Notes under the pieces: model-generated
Told to the model about the DNA's origin: nothing
Databases searched by the model: none
What the model saw: the letters and a program-made list of their open reading frames with translations, nothing else
DNA from: Fennellomyces sp. T-0311
Taxonomy: Eukaryota > Mucoromycota > Mucoromycetes > Mucorales > Lichtheimiaceae
Assembly (NCBI GenBank): GCA_025266875.1
Contig: JALLLT010000029.1
Span: forward strand, 488,722 to 552,721
DNA: 64,000 nt
Direction: 5' to 3'
Shown: positions 33,211-42,950 of the stretch, piece after piece
Layout of the letters: each line of letters begins with the position of its first letter
How positions within the stretch are numbered: position 1 is the first letter of the stretch
Position numbers and translations under genes: made by a program

Positions 33211-33796
33211 AGTGTTTCAATGAAAGAGGCTTACGTACAACGAAGAAACAAAAAACTCAGATGAAGGCGTCTAACCTTACACAAGCTGCAATAGGATGCA
33301 AAACCATTGGCCAAAACAATTTAATAGGGTTCAATATCATTGGCTCTTCCGACCCCTCTAGTGTTATCTGTGCCCGCAATTCCATATCTCCTTGAAGATC
33401 TCTGAGAATGTAGGAATCTCCATCTGTGCGTTTGACCACTTTGTAAGGTCCAACCCAGGTGGGATCAAGCTTTGACTGGCGTTCGCGATTGCGTACCATA
33501 ACATGACTGTTAGAAGGATAATTAACCATACGATGACTTTCGTCAAACTTTGCGTTTTTTGTTGATCTGTTCTGTTTTTTCGTTTATCACTGGAAAAACG
33601 ATATTTGCAATATGGTCGATATGATCATCGATTTTTTTATTGGTGAGCGGAACCAACGGCTTGTCTTTCTGATAATCTTTGAAGTTATATGGAGTTCGGG
33701 GAAAACATCAGTGTGAAAGGTCGGGTATTGTGCCTTTCTGACACTTTGTTGTTTAGACTAAGCTGTACGCTTGGTACGAAGGCATCCCAGTCTGTA

Positions 33797-35845
33797 CACT
33801 ATGGTTAAAGATATCTGCAATATCTGCAATATTTGCGAAATATCCGCGTTTCGGTGTTACAAATTGCCATATATATACTCTAGAAACACGCTAATGACAA
33901 AAGAAGATCGATAAAGCAATATCTGCGATATCTGTGGATATCTGAAGCTGCCTGAAATCTTAATGCTGTCGGACATCTAACCCATGCTAAACTTATTCGC
34001 ATCATCCTACACTTTTGAGGCATAGTGCTTTTCAGACAGCTTCAGATATCCACGGATATTACAGATATTTCAAACTAGTTCACTTGCTGCTTAACAACAG
34101 TTACACTTCACACACATTTAAGGTTTCAGGCAGCTTCAGATATCCATAGATATCGCAGATATTACAGACACTCTCTTTTCGTGAGTGTACACGGCCCACT
34201 TATACTTGCTTATTTTATTACATCAAATGGATTGATGACAAAGGTACAATTTGCTAATCTCCATCTTTGTATTACAAGGTGACATGACGTAAGAGAACTA
34301 TTCTGCTCTTTTTCTAATGAATCACTTTCCCCAAGCTGATCCTGCTAATTCCACCGCATTACTCATACAGCTGAACCAAAGGGTGGGACTTTGTCTGCAT
34401 TAAATCAAGAACCTACGATAGCAGGTGAACGATTTGCAGACCGTTGCTTCGACGTCGGCCAGCCAAATCCAAGAGCTCCAACAACAGCTCAGGGACATGA
34501 GCAACCCGGCTCCACCCGTAATGTCACTCGGGGAACTCCCAACAGTTGCACTGGAAATCACCATGAGTCTGGAATATGAGCCAATAGTCCTGGGGTATGA
34601 GGTGAAAGCTCCTCGCCAAGATTGCTTGGAAAAGAAAACCGCCATCAAGCCCAAGCATATCATGCGTTTTTTACGACATGGTTGCAAATACACGGAAAGC
34701 ACTGTGGAATCATTGTACTTGATGATGGTGCAACAGGTACAGACCCTCGGACTTGACGCGATTTTTGGGAAGTACTCGCACATTCGCTTGGACAGTGTTG
34801 ATGGTGGTCTGAAGGAGATCGTGTACGGGAATCTGGCCACATATATGGAGAAAGTATATGGCGTTCCGATCAGCAGCTGTGAGGATAACTGGGTGGTCAA
34901 GGGTGTTTTCTCCAAGGTGTGGGGAAATAAAAAGGCGAAGCAGTCGAAAGGAAAAAGGTAACTTTTCAATGACTATTCGTATACTTATGGAGTAGGCATT
35001 TTAACAAATATATGTCGCGCCACTAGCAGTACTTTAGGCCAGATAAAGACGTCTACAGCTGCATCCTCTGCCATGTCCATAGCTTCGCCTCTATGAATTT
35101 GGAACGCCAACTGACAATGATATCCGAGGAGTAAGATAAGTGCAATACTGGAGTATGCATCAGTACTTGATACTAATCAATTGTTTTTTTTTAGCTTTCT
35201 TGCAGTTTCTGCTGGTGAGGAGGAGAGCAAGTAAGCTTTTTATTTAATTCCTGGATATAGTATAACTCATCAGAAAACTTAAAAGTGTCGGTGAACGTGC
35301 ATCTCTCCCGCGCTCCCTGCGAGCACCAGTGGATAACGGTGAAAACAGCAGGTACGACTAACTTTTACTTTGTGTTTGATGATATTCTGATTGGTAAAAA
35401 AAAAGCAGGAGTAGTGGGGAGGAAGATAGTCCCAATGACTCCTTTGGCCCAGTATAACAACCACAGCAACCGCAACAGCAACGGTAGGTCTCAGGTTTGC
35501 ATATGGATAACGGACGGTTCAGTTTTGTGGCCAATTTTCCTAGTCACCCATTACCTGGCCCTAGGAGCTATACGCCAGGAGTTGTAACTGCTGACCACCG
35601 TTTGGCCGCAGAGCTATAGAAAAAAAACGAAAGCGCTCAGCTCCATACGATGACGCATCGTAACGCGGTTGTCAATCAGTCTTTTTGTGCTTAATAAAGC
35701 TTTTTTTTATCAGTCAATGGAATGATGTCAAGCTCTAGCGGTTTACTGTGTTGCACAAAGTTAACAAAAGCAGACGTTGTACCAGCTCAGGTGTTACCAG
35801 ATATCTGCAGATATCGCAGATATTGCGGACATTTTATCCATAGTG
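33797..35845 (+). mobile_element. Small CACTA transposon carrying only the partner gene
   Basis: Ends are inverted repeats starting CACTATGG: left CACTATGGTTAAAG, right (reverse complement) CACTATGGATAAAATG. They are flanked by the 3-bp duplication GTA (33794-33796 and 35846-35848), both hallmarks of CACTA/EnSpm elements. Subterminal repeats of the type GATATCTGC and GGATATCTGAAGC occur in both orientations (33805-33970, 34031-34180, 35800-35830). Removing the element and one GTA restores the Ty3 integrase frame on the minus strand. At 2049 bp it has no transposase gene, so it must depend on one supplied in trans. Confidence 0.9.
34317..35457 (+). CDS. Coiled-coil partner protein of the CACTA element
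   Basis: Exon 1 starts at the ATG at 34317 (MNHFPQADPANSTALLIQLN) and ends at 34382; a 39- or 42-nt intron precedes exon 2, which runs to about 34957. Exon 2 has a coiled coil (ASQIQELQQQLRDM), then a conserved domain with KPKHIMRFLRHGCKY, LGLDAIFGKYSHIRL and CEDNWVVKGVFSKVWGNKKAKQ. Short exons near 35195, 35287-35351 and 35406 onward are acidic and Ser-rich (RSSGEEDSPNDSFGPV) and end at the TAA at 35455-35457. The plan of coiled coil, domain ending W..K..W-G-x-K-K and small acidic exons matches the protein at 14776-15995. Likely a DNA-binding accessory factor; no AT-hook is visible here. Confidence 0.6.
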
Positions 35846-35882
35846 GTAGTTGCTCCTTGCATAGCCTTTTTAATACCATATA

Positions 35883-37629
35883 AAGATAAATCGGAAAAGA
35901 TGCAACGAGAACTCCGGGTCAAAAAAGCTCGCATTAATAGAACATGACCAGGGAGACATTTTAGCCGCTTGAAATAAAACTTTTCGTGTTTCTGACGCGT
36001 AACGCTTTCGTTTGATATCCATTTCACTTCGCAAACATGTCGACAATCGATTTAACCTGCTCTCAAGCACCAATTAAAAGAGATATGAAGCAGTTACAAG
36101 AGGCTGGTGTCTACCCTCAGCGGTTTGACTTCTGTAAGCTGTTACGTGAAGTCCTTGGCGTTGGAGACAGCATGGCACGATCTATCATCGCCTATTCCAA
36201 TGGGGAGAAATCACTCGATGAATCCAAGCAAATCGGCCGACCAAGAAGGTGCTTGATGAAGATTATGTCAACATAATGCGTGATTTCACCAATACCAACT
36301 GCCAAAACGGTCAGCCTCTCACTGCAAGACGTATGCGTCAACACCTTATCGACAACGGCTATGACGCACCTGGTCTTACGGTTATGAAGGAGGACATGAA
36401 GAAGGCAGGATTACGATACGGAAAAGGAAATCGTCAAAATATCTTGCATGATAGTGAGGAAGTAGTGGCCTATCGGCAGAAGTATATCGAGCAACGCCTT
36501 GCCAACCTAAACGATGATGGGTTGCCAACAAGGCCTGAGGTTTCTTGGACGAGTCTTATTGCCATTTGGATCACCATGCCAAACAAACGTGGTTTGTTCC
36601 AGGTGAAGAACCTGTTAAGGAAGGAGGACGTAAACCAATCCTGGTGATTTTTGGGGTGATTGTTGTACGTAAAGTACACCGCTATCACCTTGCTGCCGAG
36701 ATTGTTGAGGAGAATGTGCTCATCTGGCCAGTGAATGGCACATGGCATATCCAATCCGCAGGCACGAAGCGTGGTCGTCCTGCAACAAGAAATACTGCGG
36801 AGAAGTGGGCTGACCTCCCAAAATGTGTCAAAGATGCGAAGGTTACGCCAGATTACCACGATTACCACGGCAATTTCAACGCAGCAATGTTTGAGAACAT
36901 ATTCGAAAGACTATGCGATAAGTTGAAGAAGAAGTATAGGGAGTGTGATATTCATATGGACGGTGCAAAATACCATTTCCGTAAGATCAACCCATTGCCC
37001 ACTTCGCAAGCAAATTCGACAGAAATTCAGGATTGGTATCGTGGCAACCGAGTTGCACTGCCAACGCCTAATGCAAACAATCGCATAACCAGAGCAATGA
37101 TGCTCGAAAAGCTCAAGAGTATACGTGATGAGTACCCACCCAACTACGCCGTGTACAACATCGCAAACAAGTATGGTCATAGAGTTATAAAGACACCACC
37201 ATACCACTGCTAGCTTCAACCAATTGAAGGGCTCTGGGGAATCGCCAAGCAGCAAGTGGCTTATAGCCCAGACCTCGAGAACAATGAGGTAGAGCTTGCA
37301 CATCGACTGTACAAGCTTTTTGCACAAGTTGAGGATCGTAGCCTCCTTTCCCTCTGGCAAGAGACAGTGCAGAAGTGTGAAGAGTATAACGAAGAATAAT
37401 TTTTAGGTTGGTTCCCCATCTCCGAAATTTTTCAGAAAAAACAAAAATTAATCTTTTCATTTTATATATAGAGAACTATACTTTCTTTGCACTTATTAAA
37501 ACATACAATTAGATATATAAAATATTTATATAGTAGCCTACAATATCATTTTTATTTCATTTGAAACAGACACATATTGGCGGAGAAATCACGATTTTTC
37601 ATTTCGTTGCATCTTTTCCGATTTGACGT
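35883..37629 (+). mobile_element. Tc1/mariner-like element, decayed copy 1
   Basis: Inverted ends contain AAATCGGAAAAGATGCAACG (left near 35888; right as its reverse complement near 37605-37624), flanked by TA duplications at 35881-35882 and 37630-37631. It is inserted in the Ty3 integrase, whose frame rejoins across the site. It is highly similar to copy 2 (46546-48327) but in opposite orientation. Confidence 0.9.
36037..37399 (+). pseudogene. IS630/Tc1-type transposase, decayed copy 1
   Basis: Compared with the intact copy at 46776-48173: a 36-bp in-frame deletion after PIKRD near 36084; a frameshift near 36245 (GRP-RRCLMKI for GRPKKVLDE); a second near 36540, just before the first catalytic Asp (SWTSLIAI for FLDESYCHL); and a TAG at 37211-37213 in place of the Glu codon in YHCELQPIE. 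The rest (HMDGAKYHFRK, the HTH region, and the C-terminus to 37399) is nearly identical to copy 2. No functional product is expected. Confidence 0.92.
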
Positions 37630-38478
37630 TATAGATGATTGTACCCAGCACTCTGCGGCACCATTGGCACTGGCATGATAAGCAGTGATCAAGTGCGGTT
37701 CAAAACCTGCTGCATCTGCTAATCTACTCATAACGTCATTGACAAATTCAGTACCATTGTCCGATTGTACAATGCAGGGTAACCCAAAATCGCAAAAGAT
37801 TTGAACTAAGCATTGAGCGATTGTAGCGCCTGACTTATCTCGCAATGGTTTTCAAATGCAGAATCATGTGCAAATGTTAACCAAAATAAGGAGATAGGAG
37901 TTTTCAGACTTTGAAGTGGGAAATTTTCCAGCTGTATCTGTCATATCCTACACCTTCTCACAGAGAATGCCTTCTTGTTTCAGTCTCAGACGCATCCATT
38001 CTATTCGTTCTTTCAACGACACCAACCATACGTCATCCATTGGTTCAGTTTCTGCCAACATCTGTCCGAAGCCACTTTGATCTAGATTAGGACATCAAAG
38101 GACTCATCGAGTTTACCTGAAACATGGATAAGTTACTTAACAGGACGCTCGTCCTATATCGCCGCCTAAACATAGATTCAGAACATCACCAAGAAGCGTT
38201 CATCCCAACCGCTTCAACAATATAAATATCTGAGTAGTTTGTCATCAATAAAAACATCTTTAATTCGGTCTCGCACTTTCACGTCTGATCTTATTTGAGA
38301 ATACAGTAGCCGCTTGATATAACGATACTCTATATAACGATATTTCGATATAACGATACAATTCTCAATTCCCCAGCGCTGGGAGCAGTAAAATATCATT
38401 AATTTTGATATACCGATATCTGATACTCCTGATCCCAGATATCGTTATATCGAGCGAACCAATGATAGACTTTTATTT

Positions 38479-40386
38479 CTAGAAATAGGAAAGAATACTG
38501 GTTTGGTGTATGGTATTGCGCTCTTCTGACTCTAATTTCTGAATCTTTCTATGAAAAACTTGGATGATATCTACATCTATCTCATCCTCAACCACGACCA
38601 TGTTCAGGAATTCCTTTATGTGGCACTTTCGTTCCACTCTGGTATAAACCGGAGTTTGCTCAGCGCCATCACCATCCTTATGTCTTTGTCTCTGTGAAAC
38701 TGCATCTGAGTCCTCACCTATCGTACACGTTAGCAACTGATCAGGATTAAAACTTACCCTTCTTCTGGATGCAACGTACCAAGTTCACAATCAATCAGCA
38801 CATCATTGACCATTTCGTTGAGTGGTATAGTCACATGGATGTCCTGAGACTCCCCATCCGGAATAAGGTCTAGCTCTTCTACTCCGCAAGAGTCACTGTG
38901 AACTGTCAGAATCGTTTCGTCAAGTTCATCTGACAAAATTTTATCTGCTAGTGCAGCTGCTGAGTTAATTCTGGACTCATCTGCTGCATCAGCGTCTAAT
39001 AAGCCAGATTTGTTCCAGCAATTCTGGATGGTTTCCAGAGTAACCGAGTCCCAGGCATGGCTTGCCCAATTCATAGCTGTCAATTGATCTACATCATACA
39101 GGCTGGCAAATTGGCCTTTTCTGAACCTGATGCCTGCTTGATGGTACTGGATTGCTCTAATATTTATATATTAGTTATACCAATCTCTAGTACATATTAC
39201 AATATACTTTATCATTTCAAACTCATATTATCACTAACCTATGTTGCTTTTTGAAGCTTGCAATGATGCCTTGACCCAGAGGCTGAATCTTTGATATCAT
39301 GTTTGGTGGAAGCATCATGACCTCGATGTTGTTTAGTTTTGGGATCTTGTGTCTTGACGCATTATCGAGTAGGAGAAGGACCTTTTTTTGTAAGCTTCCC
39401 ATAACAATGTCCAAGCGTCGGATCATTAGAGCAAATAGCTCTGCTGTCATCCATGCTTTCGAGCTGTTCCAGTACCAATAAAGCTTGGCCTCATCTAAAA
39501 GTATTTAAGGCTCATATTAGCAAAGCATTATAGTTATATACACATCACATTTATGTAACTTACGCGGTCTTTGCTTAAAGCAGCGAGGTTGCTTTGCATG
39601 GCCAATGAAGAAGATCTTGTGCTTATGTGAGCCGTCAGCGTTACACGTCAGTGCAATAGTGATACCCGACTTGTCATCCTTCAAGCCAGCAAGTGGTTGC
39701 TTTGAAATTGTTCTGCGTGGAACTTGCGCGTAGAACAAAGCTGTTTCATCAAAGTTATAGACATTTGATGGTCCATATTCTTTGATTTTGGCTTCGATTT
39801 CCAAGATACGCTTCTGAACATCGCTGCTTATCAGATCGGCTGATCCAGCTTCACCATGCATAACTCGGGACTTGTACCCGAAACACTTCTCAAATCCAGT
39901 GAGCCATCCATCTGAAAATTGGGAATCTTGGATGTTCATCTGTTTTGCAATCGATTTGGCCTGAACAGTTATTGCTTTCCGGTTTAGAGGCATTTGGAGC
40001 CTTTCCATTTCATCGACGTATCGGGCAAGCACCTTCTCCATATCAGGCTGCGCACAAGGCTTGCTTCTTTTGCCATCGAGCTGCTCATTGGTCATAGCCA
40101 AGTACTTCTCCATATCTCTGATAGTTTCAGAAATGGTGGACTGCTTCGGAACAAAGTCGAGTTGCCACTTCTCTTGTGCCCATAAAGCAAGCTTCTTTTG
40201 CGTCCACTTTGTTAGCTTATACTTGTAAATAAGCGCCAGTTTTTGCCGTTTTGTAACGGATTTGCGCTTTTTAGACTCCGGGACAGATTCACCCCCATTG
40301 ATGATTCGCTTGGGGCCAGAAGCAATTTTACCGGCAGTAATAAGACAGAAAGATATTTCAAAGTAAATTGATGAAGGAGTACACAA
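38479..40386 (-). pseudogene. pogo-type transposase (CENP-B-like), third catalytic Asp lost
   Basis: Four exons on the minus strand: to about 39564, about 39495-39242, about 39160-38755, and about 38717-38479. The N-terminus has a psq-like HTH (KRQKLALIYKYKLTKWTQKKLALWA) and a CENP-B/Tc5 HTH (QDSQFSDGWLTGFEKCFG). The DDE domain has YNFDETALFY (Asp 1) and LLLDNASRH (Asp 2). The third Asp is replaced by Gly in IQPLGQGIIASFK, where relatives have QPLDQG (GAT to GGT). The C-terminus ends HQTSILSYF, fitting a PCNA-binding PIP box. No other lesion was seen; the N-terminal start is unclear because upstream codons run into non-conserved sequence. Confidence 0.82.
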
Positions 40387-40535
40387 AAGCGTAATGCTAG
40401 TTTATAAATTAAGCTAAGCTATAAACTTTTCACTGGATTCTAGAGCTTTCTTTACACTTCTTTTCAGTGGAGATGATGAATAAGCTTTGGATAAGGGTTT
40501 AACCGTATACCTCCTCTCGGAGTCCCAATTCAATA

Positions 40536-42795
40536 CAGTAGAACCTCACTTTTTGCACCATCGCTTTTTGCACACCCCTGCTTTTTGCACATAATTTTCA
40601 GGTAAACCCGCTCTTTACTTAAGAAAATTTGCACATCCCCCACTTTTTGCACTTTGCACATCAAAATTTGGGATGTGCATTTTTCCCGCTTATCCTATAT
40701 TATTCAGATCCGATAGCAGGATATGAGATTCGAACTCGGCTCTAAGAGTTTTCCAGAAAGGTTGCTAAAAAAGTACAAATTATTATTATGTAAAATAAGA
40801 AGTCAGTGCTGATTGGTGCGTCTGACCCTTTTTGCAGAAATCATCACGGACTTTACGCAACTTCTCCATAAGTTCGCCATGCTCTAGATCATCCAAAATA
40901 CTACGAATACCAGCAATCATATCAGCCTTCTGCAACCAACTATATGTTGGAGTAGGAGAAACAGCATCTTCATGCTGCTGAGATTCATCACCTGCTTCTG
41001 TAATGGATACTTCCGCAAGTTCCTCATCAAGCAGAGCACTGACAATTTCTTCATTGGAAAGCACCATATGCGTTGCACCAGCTTCCTCAGGTGGATCTGC
41101 ATCAAAATATTGAGCTTCTAAAGAATCTTTTCCATACATATGATCTAAATGACCACGGATCTGATTCAATGCCATTATTTCTGCTTCATCTAATCCAACG
41201 TCAGTGCCCTCACCCTCTTCACCCAACACTTTCGTTTTTCTGTAGCAGTTAGTGATTGTGGTCATCATAACTTTGCGCCAAGCAGCATGCGCCCATTTCA
41301 GAGCTGTAAGCACATCTACACGGAATGTGTTTCCATCATTTGCTGACAGGCCTGCCTTTAGACGTTGCTGGATTTTCTCATATGCATGCTCATACTGTCG
41401 GTTCCTATTTATAACATGGAAGTTGATCTGTTAAGCTACTATTAATGTTAATTTAAATATACCATAACGTACTTGACATGTGCCTTAAAACTTTTGATGA
41501 TACCAGCATCTAGCGGTTGCATCACTGACGTCGTGTTGGGAGGAAGATAAAGGAGCTCAATGTTGGATGGCGTAAAGTCGATCGCAACATGGCCAGAAAA
41601 GTTGTCCAAAAGCAAAACGATCTTGCGCTTTTCATATCCCATGGCGTTGTCCAATCGCTTCAAGTACAACGTGAACAGTTCACGAGTCATCCATGTATTG
41701 GCATTAGCATAATAGTTGCTGATATTGACCCGTTCCTTCTTTGCCTTTGGTATTATAAGTATACATATCTAAATTATTTAGCATAGTAGTTGCTTACTCT
41801 TGAAAAACAAGTTGGCTTTTTAGACTTGCCAATAAACCATAGGTTACGTTTATCTGAGCCATCAGCATTTACAGTAACTACAACTGTCAACCTGGACTTG
41901 TCCTGCTTGACGCCTTTGAAGCCAGTGGTAGCAATTGTAGTTGTAGGAGCACTGGCATAGAAGTAGGACGTTTCGTCCATGTTGTAAATGTCCCTAGGTT
42001 CGTAACCTCTTGTTTTGGCTTGAACCTCAGGTAAAATAGTAGCTGCTAGCTCGGTACCTGCTGAGCTAGCTTCTCCGTGGAGCTTGACCATCTTTAGCCC
42101 ATGGCGTCTGCGAAATCGGTCTTGGCAACCGTTCGAGAAATCCAATTCAGTTTCTGGAACATCAAGCTGCCGAGCAAAATCTCTGCCAGCAGACTTGATA
42201 ACATGCCAGTTAATTGGTGTTCTGTCAAAGAATCTTTGTTCTATCCACATTGCAAGGGCACTCTCTACAAGCTATATATGCAGCATTGTAAGTAATAAAG
42301 CTAAGTATTTCTTTTTTATTAGGGCGCGTACTGGAAATTTTGCTCGCGATTTCTGCCGAGCATTGCTGGTTACTCCCGCTTGGTCGTCAATCCTTCTTCT
42401 TTTAATCCAACGGCCAACAGCAGTTCTATCAGGAACGTTCTGGATCTTCTTCTCGTTCTGGGCCCAATTGATAAGATCACGGATCTTAATCGGTCTGTTG
42501 GCTCGTTCTCTTTCAAAAAAGTATGAAATGATGGCTTCTTTATGATTTTCCTCGATTCTAGGCTTTTCTTTTGGTGGCATATTTAATAAAAAGAATAAGA
42601 GAAAGAGCAACGCTTGCTAAGATTTTTGAGCTTATATAATATCATCTATTTTGCGCTATACTACATACTATTGGCTGACACTAACTAACGGATATTATAT
42701 TTTCCTTCGTGTAACAACCTCGCTTTTTGCACACCTCTGCTTTTTGCACATAATTTGGAGGTAAACCCGCATGTGCAAAAAGCAGAGTTCCACTG
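40536..42795 (-). mobile_element. pogo2: pogo-type element nested in pogo1
   Basis: TA duplications at 40534-40535 and 42796-42797. Ends: left CAGTAGAACCTCACTTTTTG, right (reverse complement) CAGTGGAACTCTGCTTTTTG. Subterminal repeats of CTTTTTGCACA occur several times at each end (40549-40660 and 42719-42782). The 2260-bp element has one intact-looking transposase gene and a different end sequence from pogo1, so it is a separate family. Confidence 0.93.
40786..42580 (-). CDS. pogo-type transposase, apparently intact
   Basis: ATG at 42580 (MPPKEKPRIEENHKEAIISY). Exon 1 carries a first HTH and ends near 42332 with a GTACGC donor. Exon 2 starts near 42284 and carries the CENP-B/Tc5-type HTH (MWIEQRFFDRTPINWHVIKS), then the DDE domain with YNMDETSYFY. 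Exon 3 has VLLLDNFSGHVAIDF and SVMQPLDAGIIKSFK, so all three Asp residues are present. The last exon (from about 41402) is acidic and ends HQSALTSYFT at 40786, again a PIP-box-like C-terminus. No stop or frameshift was found in the exons I could join. Confidence 0.85.
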
Positions 42796-42950
42796 TATAA
42801 CGATAATTCGATATAACGATATAATTTGGGTTGCACCGGCATATCGTTATATAAAGCGGCCACTGTATTACATTTTTTTTTGCGAACTCCTTCAACACTC
42901 TACTTTTTTTACCTATCTTACTTCTTCTTACTACCTGCCAAGTTTCCACC

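Larger units (their letters stand above)
33257..37938 (-). pseudogene. Ty3 integrase, broken into three pieces by two DNA transposons
   Basis: Minus-strand pieces: 37938-37632, 35880-35849 and 33793-33257. Piece 1 has the first catalytic Asp in DTAGKFPTSK right at the edge of the LTR at 37939, then IVQSDNGTEFVNDVMSRL and HASANGAAECWVQ, so the D, D, E positions are present; two in-frame stops lie near 37870. Piece 2 encodes IKKAMQGATT. Piece 3 resumes with DWDAFVPSVQLSLNNKV after the GTA duplication of the CACTA element is collapsed, has one stop (NSI-stop), and ends with a GPYKVVKRTDG strand. The upstream RT is not found in the window. It lies upstream of the DUF6729 gene on the same strand. 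Confidence 0.82.
38304..42865 (-). mobile_element. pogo1: Tc1/mariner superfamily pogo-type element, host of pogo2
   Basis: TA duplications at 38302-38303 and 42866-42867. Left end CAGTAGCCGCTTGATATAAC, right end (reverse complement) CAGTGGCCGCTTTATATAAC. The ends carry repeated TATAACGATA motifs (38316-38360 and 42797-42855). The insertion split the last bases of the Ty3 5' LTR, leaving GAATA on one side and TATTACA on the other. It contains one minus-strand transposase gene (38479-40386) and, about 70 bp from its right end, the whole of pogo2. Confidence 0.9.

Noticed and set aside
33797..34190. Satellite array (GATATCTGC repeats)
   Set aside because: The repeats occur in both orientations and at both ends of a CACTATGG-bounded element, which fits subterminal binding sites rather than a satellite.
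38310..38460. CRISPR-like spaced repeats (TATAACGATA)
   Set aside because: The repeats are the terminal and subterminal repeats of pogo1, present again at the other end; the genome is eukaryotic.
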